Below, piece after piece: positions 7,352 to 14,686 of a stretch of 33,762 nt of DNA (positions are counted from its first letter, which is position 1; each line of letters starts with the position of its first letter). The notes below the pieces were generated by a model. That model saw nothing but the letters and a program-made list of their open reading frames with translations, was not told the DNA's origin and made no database searches. The translations under genes were made by a program, and so were the position numbers. The DNA comes from Paludibacter sp. (GTDB taxonomy: Bacteria; Bacteroidota; Bacteroidia; Bacteroidales; Paludibacteraceae): positions 1-33,762 of the forward strand of contig JARLGX010000012.1 in NCBI GenBank assembly GCA_031292575.1. The letters are read 5' to 3'.

Positions 7352-9130
7352 ATGGAAAATAAAGGTTGGTATTTGAAAATGCTTTCTTGGCGCGAAGCCC
7401 ATATTAAGGAACGTAATTTCATTCTTATTTTGAGTTTTGTAGTTGGTGTTTTTGCTGCTATTGCTGCATTTCTTTTAAAATCAGTAATACATACAATTAA
7501 GTATCTACTCACTGAAGGCTTTAGTCACTACACTGTAAATTATTGGTATCTTGTATTTCCTGCTATTGGAATTTTTATAACTTCCATTTTTGTCCGTTAT
7601 GTAGTAAAAGATGATATAAGTCACGGTGTGACGAGGATTCTGTATGCCATTTCTCAACGTAAAAGTATTCTAAAACTTCACAATGTATGGACTTCTATAG
7701 TAGGCAGTTCTATTACCATTGGATTTGGTGGTTCTGTTGGAGCTGAAGCGCCTGTTGTGCTTGCAGGTTCGGCCATTGGGTCGAATTTAGGGAGATTATT
7801 TAAATTGGACCAAAAGACACTTATGTTGCTGGTAGGATGTGGTGCTGCCGGAGCGATTAGCGGAATCTTTAAGGCACCCATTGCCGGTTTGGTTTTTACG
7901 TTAGAAGTGCTTATGCTGGACATGACACTTACAGCTCTTGTTCCACTCCTCATTTCATCCGTAACGGCCACTGCATTTTCTTACTTTTTCTCTGGAAATA
8001 CGTTCACTTTTGAATTCGATAAATTTGAACCATTTGCCATTTCACGTATTCCATATTTAATTTTGTTGGGCATAGTTTGTGGGCTTGTATCACTCTACTT
8101 TACACGTGGGATGAATCGTATTGAAGGTTTTTTTCGTCGATTTAAAAACCCATATTCTAAATTAGCGATTGGTGGTTCTGTGTTAAGTTTGCTTATTTTT
8201 ATTTTTCCACCTCTTTACGGAGAAGGATATGATACTATTATTGCCGTACTGAATGGACATTCGTTGACCACATTAAATAGTACTTTTTTCATGGGAATGG
8301 GAAATAGTCCGTGGGTAATAATTATCTACTTCTCTTTAATTATTATTTTTAAAATATTTGCTTCCGCTTCAACAAATGCCGCCGGTGGTGTTGGAGGAAT
8401 TTTTGCTCCAACCCTGTTTATAGGTTGTTTAACCGGTTTTGTTGTAGCTCGAGTTTTCAATTATTTTGGTTTTACCATGCCAGAAGCGAATTTTGCTTTG
8501 GCAGGTATGTCCGGGCTTATGTCGGGGGTAATGCACGCTCCATTGACCGGAATATTTCTTATTGCAGAGCTAACAGGAGGCTATAATCTTTTTATGACTT
8601 TAATGATTGTTGCCACCGTTTCGTATCTGACCATCATTATTTTTGAGCCACACAGTTTATATGCCATGCGGTTGGCACAGAAAGGCGAGTTGCTTACGCA
8701 TCATAAGGACCGTGCAATATTGACTATGCTTAATTTTGAGAATTTTATTGAGACCGATTTTGTCGAATTAAACCCTGAAATGTATATGGGTGAATTAGTA
8801 AAGAATATCTCCCGTTCCAGACGAAATCTTTTTCCGGTTGTAAATCCTCAATCTCGTGTTTTAGTTGGGCTTGTAATGGTTGACGAAGTACGCAATATCA
8901 TGTTTCGACCAGATTTGTATGACCGTTTTAAAGTACAAAAACTAATGACTTCCATACCAGCAATGCTTACCCCTGACATGCCTATGGAAAAAGTTATGGA
9001 AGTTTTTGAAGATACACAAGCATGGTATTTACCTGTAGTAGATGAAAATAAAGTTTATTTAGGCTTCATGTCAAAATCAAAGATTTTTGATTCATACCGA
9101 CATGTACTGGCTCATTTTTCGGAAGAATAG
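7352..9130 (+). CDS. CLC-family chloride channel/transporter with C-terminal CBS pair
   Basis: 592 residues: a CLC membrane domain (about 20-440) and two CBS domains (about 455-585), which bind adenine nucleotides in relatives. Signatures: GGSVGAEAP (126-134), the equivalent of GREGP, keeping the external gating glutamate as E132; and GVGGIFAPTLFIG, the GxFxP anion-binding loop. SLYAMRLAQKGE holds the probable pore tyrosine. Counting from E132 to VFTLEVL (181-187) aligns the ClC-ec1 pair E202-E203 with E185-V186, so the inner proton-relay glutamate is a valine, as in channel-type CLCs. The protein may therefore be a channel or a non-canonical exchanger. GSGIP is replaced by SHGVT. Follows the NifX-like gene by 28 bases and is closed by a terminator at 9204-9236. 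Confidence 0.9.
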   Translation: MENKGWYLKMLSWREAHIKERNFILILSFVVGVFAAIAAFLLKSVIHTIKYLLTEGFSHYTVNYWYLVFPAIGIFITSIFVRYVVKDDISHGVTRILYAISQRKSILKLHNVWTSIVGSSITIGFGGSVGAEAPVVLAGSAIGSNLGRLFKLDQKTLMLLVGCGAAGAISGIFKAPIAGLVFTLEVLMLDMTLTALVPLLISSVTATAFSYFFSGNTFTFEFDKFEPFAISRIPYLILLGIVCGLVSLYFTRGMNRIEGFFRRFKNPYSKLAIGGSVLSLLIFIFPPLYGEGYDTIIAVLNGHSLTTLNSTFFMGMGNSPWVIIIYFSLIIIFKIFASASTNAAGGVGGIFAPTLFIGCLTGFVVARVFNYFGFTMPEANFALAGMSGLMSGVMHAPLTGIFLIAELTGGYNLFMTLMIVATVSYLTIIIFEPHSLYAMRLAQKGELLTHHKDRAILTMLNFENFIETDFVELNPEMYMGELVKNISRSRRNLFPVVNPQSRVLVGLVMVDEVRNIMFRPDLYDRFKVQKLMTSIPAMLTPDMPMEKVMEVFEDTQAWYLPVVDENKVYLGFMSKSKIFDSYRHVLAHFSEE

Positions 9131-9203
9131 ATTTTCGACTCATTGGTCTATACGCTGCAGTTGAAAAAGTATAAGATAAAAACAGAAACACCAAAAATGA
9201 AAG

Positions 9204-9236
9204 AAAAAAGGAGATACTATTAGTATCTCCCTTTTT
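9204..9236. terminator. Strong terminator after the CLC gene
   Basis: GGAGATACT (9210-9218) and AGTATCTCC (9222-9230) form a perfect 9-bp stem with a 3-base loop, preceded by AAAAAA and followed by CTTTTTC. The A- and T-runs on the two sides make it usable from both directions, serving the CLC gene on the plus strand and the remnant on the minus strand. Confidence 0.8.
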
Positions 9237-9248
9237 CTAGTTTAAAAA

Positions 9249-9386
9249 TCAAAACAGAACGGTAATACCCGGACCGATCAACCAAAACATTGTTTTTGCA
9301 GAAAATAAATATCCACCACCAAAGTAAAGGGAAAAAGAGAGTTTTCTGTCAGTGTTTACCGGATTTAATGTCCCTAAAACAACCCG
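9249..9386 (-). pseudogene. 3' remnant of an outer-membrane protein gene
   Basis: Reading the minus strand gives about 45 codons ending VNTDRKLSFSLYFGGGY, then LFSAKTMFWLIGPGITVLF and a stop. Alternating hydrophobic residues and a terminal aromatic (F) are what the last two strands of an outer-membrane beta-barrel look like. Upstream the frame runs into a piece of repeat R3 (9384-9430) and a stop codon, with no start codon or signal peptide. It is best read as the tail of a barrel gene whose body was deleted at the repeat. No function expected. Confidence 0.5.
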
Positions 9387-9430
9387 GTTAAGCGTAGTGA
9401 GTGGTCTTAAGTTTGGACAAGCGTCTTCCC
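9384..9430 (-). repeat. Fragment of repeat R3
   Basis: On the minus strand CAAACTTAAGACCACTCACTACGC matches the right end of the repeats at 26412-26584 and 27336-27512 (CGAACTTAAGACCACTACGC), with a 4-base insertion, and the adjacent AAGCGTCTTC also matches. It is a truncated third copy of that family, 17 kb away. Confidence 0.6.
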
Positions 9431-9490
9431 CAGCCTAGCCCAGATGATTAATTGTAAACTACTTATAAACCTGACCAATTGTAAATGTAT

Positions 9491-10558
9491 CTACTGTTGT
9501 AACATTTCCATGTGGCAGTAAAGTAATTCACCACTATGTTCATCGCGGAGATGCAAGCCATTTCCTTCACAATACCTATAGGATTTACAGTTGGCGCATT
9601 TCCCTGTCCGTGTCCACGAGCGGTCACGCATGTTTTGATACCGGTTGTTCCACACATCCCAAAAGTTGTCAGTATAAATATTGCCCTGAATATAATCAGC
9701 CCGCAAGCTGGGACATGCACTGATGGATCCATCCACCAGTACCGACCCGATATGAATTCCTGCCTGACAGAAGAAAGGGCTGTCGCGTACTTCCATTTCA
9801 TAATTGCCCAGAAAACCTTCACAACCATAAGAGGCACTAATCAATCCTCCTTTCCTGGTTTGTTTGATAAATTCCATTAAACGTATAAAATCCTGTGTCG
9901 ATAGTTGCAGGATAGGGTTATCTTTGGCCCGCCCCTTTGGAAAGACAGTAAACAACCTCCAGCGTTTGACTCCTTTGCTAATCAATAAATCACGGATAGC
10001 TTCCAGGTCATCTATATTTTGTTTATTCACGCAGGTAACAATGTCATACATCAAATCCTGCGTGTGAGTGACAAGTTCAATGGCAGCTATGGCTTTTTCC
10101 CACGAACCGTTTTTACCGCGAAACATATCATGTGTTTCCGGATTAAGTCCATCCAGGCTAATGGTAATGGATCGCAATCCGGCATTTAATAAAGAATTGA
10201 AACGGGCAGGTGTCATTCCAAAACCGTTTGTGACCATTCCCCACGGAAAGCCACGTTTGTATATTTCTTCGCCGCATTTCTCCAGGTCTTTACGCATTAA
10301 CGGTTCGCCCCCTGTAATGACCACCATGGTTTTATTCGGATTGACACGCGTAGCAACAGAATCGAGTACTTTCAGGAAATCTTCCATGGGCATATCGGGC
10401 GACATGGCTTCTTTGGAGCAGTCGCTCCCGCAATGGATGCAGTTCAGGTTGCAACGAAGTGTGCATTCCCAAAACAGGTAGGTCAGTTCATGGAGTTTGC
10501 TTTGATTCCTTTTATGTTGCTGAAAAAGCGAAAGGATTATTTTCTTTTTAATATTCAT
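9491..10558 (-). CDS. Radical SAM/SPASM enzyme of the rSAM/lipoprotein system
   Basis: 355 residues. The radical SAM motif CNLNCIHC gives Cys36, Cys40 and Cys43 for the 4Fe-4S cluster that cleaves S-adenosylmethionine; ITGGEPLMRKDL is the GGE motif, and ITISLDG a later core strand. A C-terminal SPASM region (about 270-350) has cysteines in FFCQAG, SACPS, GKCANC, RYCEG and LYCHM, enough for auxiliary clusters, as in peptide-modifying enzymes. It follows the 160-residue lipoprotein by 6 bases. From memory this pairing corresponds to the NCBI families TIGR04133 (enzyme) and TIGR04134 (lipoprotein), a described but biochemically unexplained Bacteroidota system. The presumed substrate is the lipoprotein or a peptide carried by it. 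Cytoplasmic; probably the last gene of a three-gene operon. Confidence 0.88.
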   Translation of the reverse strand: MNIKKKIILSLFQQHKRNQSKLHELTYLFWECTLRCNLNCIHCGSDCSKEAMSPDMPMEDFLKVLDSVATRVNPNKTMVVITGGEPLMRKDLEKCGEEIYKRGFPWGMVTNGFGMTPARFNSLLNAGLRSITISLDGLNPETHDMFRGKNGSWEKAIAAIELVTHTQDLMYDIVTCVNKQNIDDLEAIRDLLISKGVKRWRLFTVFPKGRAKDNPILQLSTQDFIRLMEFIKQTRKGGLISASYGCEGFLGNYEMEVRDSPFFCQAGIHIGSVLVDGSISACPSLRADYIQGNIYTDNFWDVWNNRYQNMRDRSWTRTGKCANCKSYRYCEGNGLHLRDEHSGELLYCHMEMLQQ

Positions 10559-10564
10559 CCTTTC

Positions 10565-11047
10565 TTATTTCTTTTTGAGTTTAAAATCAACTGTTTTTAA
10601 GGCATGACCATCATACCAACCTCCGGTTGCATTGGTCAGATCAGTTTGCCGAAACACAACATCTTTAGTCTGTGAGTTAAAATCACCACCGTTAGCAGTA
10701 CCATCTATGTCATCCACTTTTACATGAAAAATAATCGAGTCTGAAGGAAAATGCGTAATTAGTATGTCATACTTTCCTGAACTGTCGGTTTCTTTGATTG
10801 CCAGTGTATCAATAGTCGGACCTACTAAATCCCCATTATTTTGAATCTGGGAAATAATAACCCGTATGTTTTGTACAGGCGAAGAAGTGGTGCTGTCGGT
10901 AACTGTTCCTTTCATTTCATATTCAGCGTGCGGTACTCCATATTCTACCAAAGGAGGATGGATGACATTGCAGCCCGTTAAAAAGCCAATAAACCCAAGA
11001 ATAACTATAATAATTCTGTCGTACCGTTTAAGTATCAGATTTTTCAT
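10565..11047 (-). CDS. Lipoprotein partner of the radical SAM enzyme
   Basis: 160 residues with a lipoprotein signal: basic start, hydrophobic stretch and lipobox FLTGC, so Cys26 should be lipidated. After it comes VEYGVPHAEY (34-43), a tyrosine-glycine motif I associate with the TIGR04134 lipoprotein family, then MKGTVTDSTTSSPVQNIRVI, which looks like a carboxypeptidase-regulatory-type beta-sandwich, continuing to the end. A likely envelope protein facing the periplasm or surface. The ATG overlaps the stop of the upstream gene as ATGA (11044-11047), implying translational coupling, and the radical SAM gene starts 6 bases after the stop. Whether it is the enzyme's substrate, an anchor or an assembly partner is unknown. 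Confidence 0.82.
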   Translation of the reverse strand: MKNLILKRYDRIIIVILGFIGFLTGCNVIHPPLVEYGVPHAEYEMKGTVTDSTTSSPVQNIRVIISQIQNNGDLVGPTIDTLAIKETDSSGKYDILITHFPSDSIIFHVKVDDIDGTANGGDFNSQTKDVVFRQTDLTNATGGWYDGHALKTVDFKLKKK

Positions 11048-11235
11048 GTTAGTTTTTGATGATCGGTTTGTTGAACTTTATGGATAGTAATTGTTTTGGC
11101 AGGTAAAACACCATAAAGAGGTTTAACCCCATAAGCCGGAACAGGTTCATCCGGTTTGCAGGATGCTAATAAAAAAATTGAAAATAATATCCCGACAATC
11201 AGTTTGTCATATAGTATCAAGGTAATCTTTTTCAT
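11044..11235 (-). CDS. Short lipoprotein, truncated-looking paralogue of the next gene
   Basis: 63 residues. The N-terminus parallels the next gene closely: both read LIL..YD.. then I-rich hydrophobic sequence, both place the lipobox cysteine at residue 26 (FLLASC here), and both follow with a YGV motif (AYGVKPLYGV, 34-43, here). It lacks the beta-sandwich and ends in a basic, polar tail (ITIHKVQQTDHQKLT). It is therefore either a lipidated short peptide, an attractive candidate substrate for the radical SAM enzyme, or a decayed duplicate. The intact overlap ATGA with the next start argues that it is kept in frame. First gene of the operon. Confidence 0.65.
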   Translation of the reverse strand: MKKITLILYDKLIVGILFSIFLLASCKPDEPVPAYGVKPLYGVLPAKTITIHKVQQTDHQKLT

Positions 11236-11360
11236 TTCTGGTTATTTTTAGTTTGATATTATATAGATGCAATTTGATTTACAAACGTTGCATGAACCTT
11301 CATAAATCTGCAAAATAATTAAACTGACTGCCAGCTTTCGAACAAACGGATTTCATGCTA

Positions 11361-11368
11361 CAAATATA
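11361..11368 (-). promoter_or_regulatory. -7 box candidate for the lipoprotein/rSAM operon
   Basis: On the minus strand the bases read TATATTTG, an exact TAnnTTTG box, about 125 bases before the first start codon at 11235. No TTTG at the standard 19-base distance was found, so the assignment is tentative. Confidence 0.35.
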
Positions 11369-11415
11369 AAAATTAAATTTCTTTATTTCTACTTTACCAA
11401 AATAAAGAACCCTAG

Positions 11416-11554
11416 CTCCCGCGCGATTTTTTCGCGTGAGAAATTGTCTGAAGCTGGATAAAGCTGATTAATAAGATAAACACAGACACTCTGAAATCTG
11501 ATTAATCATTTAAATATGATATAATCGTGATTCAGACTGTGACAGTGAATGCCC
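11416..11554 (+). repeat. Dispersed repeat family R1, copy 3 (full length)
   Basis: Same layout as copy 1: hairpin CTCCCGCGCGATTTTTTCGC.GTGAG, then AAATTGTCTGAA, a CTGATTAAT-rich body, the complementary GATTCAGAC and GTGACAGTGAATGCC. It is more diverged than copies 1 and 2 are from each other. Confidence 0.72.
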
Positions 11555-11664
11555 CCATGTTGGTGTGAGTTTGCAACCCGTGCCAACAATAAAAGAAAAG
11601 TAACACGGGTCACAGACCTGCGCCAGCTGCCGTTTCAGACACATCGAACAATATTAAAATAAGA

Positions 11665-11692
11665 TTGTTTAAATAATCACTGAATACTTTTG
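11665..11692 (+). promoter_or_regulatory. Promoter candidate for the 11758 gene
   Basis: TTG at 11665-11667 and TACTTTTG (11685-11692), a TAnnTTTG box, are separated by 17 bases, slightly shorter than usual. The box lies 66 bases before the ATG. Confidence 0.4.
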
Positions 11693-11746
11693 GATAAAAT
11701 TTAAACTTAAGTATACTAAGTACATTCAAATAATTCTATTAAAAAA

Positions 11747-11752
11747 AGGAGG
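11747..11752 (+). promoter_or_regulatory. Perfect Shine-Dalgarno AGGAGG
   Basis: AGGAGG with 5 bases to the ATG at 11758. Such a full match is rare among Bacteroidota genes and is not seen at other starts in this window; it fixes the start codon. Confidence 0.75.
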
Positions 11753-11757
11753 AAACA

Positions 11758-12222
11758 ATGGGAAATATTGTTGATTTTGTAAATGTATCTTTAACCGGCC
11801 TGGAGTCTTCGCCTGTTTCGACAGCACTTGCAGGTTTACGTGCTAACGAATCAAGATATTTTAAAAACAAATACAATCATGATTTTATTGTTAGCCCTGC
11901 AACCGAAAGCAAAGATATACTTGACTATGTTAGTAATATTCTTCTGGTTGAACGTGATATTAAGATTTCATCAAAGCCTCTTGAAACATCTGAATTTGTG
12001 GTAGACGATATAAAATGGACCTACGTATTCTATGAAAGCGGACTTTCAATCAACGTTTTGTATACACTGAATAATCCCAAGAAAAGAGCTGTAGGCTTTA
12101 AACTTTCAGAGGGTATGGAAGTACCAAAGGAGCTGGAGGCTAAATTCAAGTTTGCAAGACAAAAGTCAAAACTCGCAGGAACAATTCGAGGTTCATTTTT
12201 TGTAATTAAGGGAGAATACTAA
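11758..12222 (+). CDS. Orphan hypothetical protein, 154 residues
   Basis: Not recognised. It has no signal peptide and no membrane helix; it looks like a small soluble alpha/beta protein. The N-terminal third (1-45) contains VSLTGLESSPVSTALAGLRA, and the C-terminal part is rich in strands with a lysine-rich stretch (about 120-145, ELEAKFKFARQKSKLAG). The gene stands alone between a divergent operon and the convergent tamA gene, whose stop is 34 bases away. A perfect Shine-Dalgarno implies strong translation and is unlike its neighbours, a mild hint of transfer or of a high-abundance product. Function unknown. Confidence 0.75.
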   Translation: MGNIVDFVNVSLTGLESSPVSTALAGLRANESRYFKNKYNHDFIVSPATESKDILDYVSNILLVERDIKISSKPLETSEFVVDDIKWTYVFYESGLSINVLYTLNNPKKRAVGFKLSEGMEVPKELEAKFKFARQKSKLAGTIRGSFFVIKGEY

Positions 12223-12256
12223 AAACATTCAATTCCTCAGGTTAGTGCCAGGGTAC

Positions 12257-14629
12257 TTAGAACGGATACCCGATGGCTATATTCAATACAAGGTTATCAC
12301 TTCTCCAGGTACCACTTCCGAAGTTAATCTGATTCACTACCCATTTTTGGTTATCCGGCAACCAGGGTTTGCGTAAAGGCATGGCCACATCAAACCGCAA
12401 GACAAAGAACGAAACATCAAATCGCAATCCTACCCCTGCTCCCACTGCCAGTTCATTCATAAAAGTGGAAGCTGCAAACGGAGTTCCAATGTTTTCGGCA
12501 TTTGATTTCTGTAACCAAACATTTCCGGCATCAACAAACAATGCTCCTTTCACAAAGCGATAAATACCAAAGCGATATTCCGCATTCGTTTCAAGTTTTA
12601 TATCGCCACCAAGTTGCAAAAAAGCATTGGTATGGGTATTCTGAAGGTAAGTTCCCGGACCGAGAGAGTTAATCTGAAATGCACGGATACTATTTGGTCC
12701 TCCACTGAAAAACTCTTTGCTATAGGGCAAAGTCGACGAGTTTCCATACGAATTTGCAGCTCCGGCATATACCCTGAATGCCAGTTTGTTATTATCCCTG
12801 AAATTGTAATAAGCACGGCCATCAACACTTAACTTTATGTATTGCGAAAATGGGGAACCTACAATCTTTGACGGATAATCGGGAGTTGGCTTTTTACCTG
12901 CAACTAATTCGGCTACATAAAAGAGATTCCCTGCTGTTTCTGCATTAAAATGAAAATAGTATTGGATTGTCTTATTTGGAATTAGCTGTTCGTTATAGAG
13001 AAATGAATAATTTGCTCCGGCAATAAACTGTTCTTCGTAGCTTTTTTTCAGAAAAGGATTTAAAGCCAACAAGGCAATAAATGCAGGTGATTGGTTCCCA
13101 ATGGACGTATAACTTATACTTACCGGATTCAATTCCTGTTCAGTCAGGATGTTTTCTTTCCACTTAAACCCATATCCAAATTGGAAAGTATTCATATTAA
13201 AAAGGTTGACTCTTTGTAGAAAGTTGTATGAAAGAGTGAAATTTGTTTTTGGAATATAAATACTCTTCGATGGTTTGATATTAAAAGGAACCAGAAAGCG
13301 CGGAAATGTCAGTTCCACTTGTGGATTTAAGGAATAAGAAAATGAATTATTATTTTGTCCCAATTGTGCTTCGAACGATCCGGCCATAGTCAGATTTAAA
13401 AGCTCGGCACCTTTAAAGGTATTTCTGTTCAACAAACTTAAATTCATCCGTGGTCCGGTATAGTTGTTTGATTTAGAAACCATATCGAGTTCCGCTTGAA
13501 ATGTGTGTTTTGTCATGGGGGTCATTAAAATAGTTGCATCTAAATATCCCGTGGCGGTTGTATCGCCTTCGGAGAATTTCACCTGTACAAACTTGAATTC
13601 ACCCATCGACATTAACCGATTCAAAGTTATGTTATGATTTTCCCTGGAATAGATCTCATTTTTACGAAGATAAACCGATTTCAATATTACTTTCGGATAA
13701 ATATTCATGTCTGATTTTTTACCCAAGAATATTGTATTTTGAACCATCAAAGTATCTTTAGTACTATCGGCCACTCCATCTTTTAATGAATAATTCTGAT
13801 CGATATACACATTACGAATATGGTAAACCGCCAAAGCTCCAGCCGGAATGCTATCTTTCAACGTAAGTTTCAACGAGATTGTATGATTTACAGTTGACGT
13901 ATCTGCTTTAAAAAGTAAATAGTCGGGATTAAAATAGAAATATCCCTTGTTTTTCAGCAAGGCATCGATGCGTATCCGTTCGGCTTTTAATCTGTCCAGG
14001 TTATATTCATCACCTGCTTTAATAAAACAATTTGCTTTGTCAGAAAAAATTATATGACTCAAACTATCATCCGATATATCATAAGTTATATCTTTAATGT
14101 CATACGGCTTATGAACATGACTGGTGTAAAGAACGCTTGCCGTGTGTTTTTTTTCAATGATTTTAAATTCCGTATAGCTATTGAAATATCCCATATTGAA
14201 GAGCTTTGCATCAATTACCGCAGATGTTGCTTTTGGGTTAACACTACTCATCAATACGGGTGCTTCTCCATTTTTTCTGAGCCATTTATCAAATTTACTC
14301 TTGGGATTTTGTCCGGCAGACATGTATAGCCACAATTGAGGCTGTAACCCCAAATAGCTTTTATTTGGAAGTGGACGGACAGAAGCCTGGGCAGCCGCTT
14401 TAATACTTCCTTTGTTTACTTTCTCTGTTGACACAACCTTTATTTCAGCACCGGTATAAAGCTTATCGCCTGCGGACAAATGTTTTGTAACATTACATGC
14501 TGCAAGTAGAAAAACAAGAAATAAAATACACAAAGACCCCCTAACCCCTTTAGGGGAATTTGAAAAAACTCCGAACCGCCGAAGGGGAACTGAGTTATGT
14601 TCACTGTGTATGTTGATCTCTTTATTCAT
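12257..14629 (-). CDS. tamA: TamA-like Omp85-family outer-membrane assembly protein
   Basis: 790 residues. A lipobox-bearing start of the Bacteroidota type, LLAACNVTKHLSAGDKLYTG with Cys45, is followed by POTRA-like repeats (about 60-370) and a C-terminal 16-strand barrel (about 380-790) that contains a GPNSIRAF-type loop (FFSGGPNSIRAFQ), the equivalent of the Omp85 loop-6 region, and ends IAIGYPF with a terminal aromatic. Role by family: an outer-membrane partner of TamB for barrel-protein insertion and/or lipid transport. It follows tamB by 42 bases, so they form an operon. Odd: residues 13-32 (SVPLRRF through KGVRGS) are encoded by a palindromic intergenic-type repeat, which pushes the signal sequence 20 residues away from the only ATG. 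Alternative starts after the repeat would have to be TTG or GTG. Confidence 0.88.
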   Translation of the reverse strand: MNKEINIHSEHNSVPLRRFGVFSNSPKGVRGSLCILFLVFLLAACNVTKHLSAGDKLYTGAEIKVVSTEKVNKGSIKAAAQASVRPLPNKSYLGLQPQLWLYMSAGQNPKSKFDKWLRKNGEAPVLMSSVNPKATSAVIDAKLFNMGYFNSYTEFKIIEKKHTASVLYTSHVHKPYDIKDITYDISDDSLSHIIFSDKANCFIKAGDEYNLDRLKAERIRIDALLKNKGYFYFNPDYLLFKADTSTVNHTISLKLTLKDSIPAGALAVYHIRNVYIDQNYSLKDGVADSTKDTLMVQNTIFLGKKSDMNIYPKVILKSVYLRKNEIYSRENHNITLNRLMSMGEFKFVQVKFSEGDTTATGYLDATILMTPMTKHTFQAELDMVSKSNNYTGPRMNLSLLNRNTFKGAELLNLTMAGSFEAQLGQNNNSFSYSLNPQVELTFPRFLVPFNIKPSKSIYIPKTNFTLSYNFLQRVNLFNMNTFQFGYGFKWKENILTEQELNPVSISYTSIGNQSPAFIALLALNPFLKKSYEEQFIAGANYSFLYNEQLIPNKTIQYYFHFNAETAGNLFYVAELVAGKKPTPDYPSKIVGSPFSQYIKLSVDGRAYYNFRDNNKLAFRVYAGAANSYGNSSTLPYSKEFFSGGPNSIRAFQINSLGPGTYLQNTHTNAFLQLGGDIKLETNAEYRFGIYRFVKGALFVDAGNVWLQKSNAENIGTPFAASTFMNELAVGAGVGLRFDVSFFVLRFDVAMPLRKPWLPDNQKWVVNQINFGSGTWRSDNLVLNIAIGYPF
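14535..14592 (-). repeat. CCCCTAACCCC repeat inside the tamA N-terminus
   Basis: ACCCCCTAACCCCTTTAGGGG (14536-14556) and CCGAAGGGGAAC (14580-14591) are the two halves of a palindromic repeat related to those at 14664-14686 and 20474-20503. It lies in frame within tamA, encoding about residues 13-32, just before the hydrophobic core of the signal sequence. Confidence 0.7.
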
Positions 14630-14663
14630 TTTTTTCTTTGATTTTAATAGTCGATACTAATTT

Positions 14664-14686
14664 AGTTCCCTTTAGGGATTAGGGGC
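14664..14686 (-). repeat. CCCTTTAGGG repeat forming the tamB stop
   Basis: AGTTCCCTTTAGGGATTAGG (14664-14683) has the palindromic core CCCTAAAGGG. On the minus strand it encodes the last four residues A-P-N-P and the stop codon of tamB. Same family as the repeat in tamA 75 bases away. Confidence 0.65.

Larger units (their letters stand above)
11236..11757. other. Intergenic stretch between divergent transcripts
   Basis: About 520 bases between the lipoprotein operon (minus) and the 11758 gene (plus). It contains the operon's candidate -7 box, copy 3 of repeat R1 (11416-11554) and the promoter and Shine-Dalgarno of the 11758 gene. No gene is seen. Confidence 0.6.

Noticed and set aside
10068-10481. 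Plus-strand 137-codon frame opposite the radical SAM gene
   Set aside because: Antisense shadow of a gene with clear catalytic motifs.
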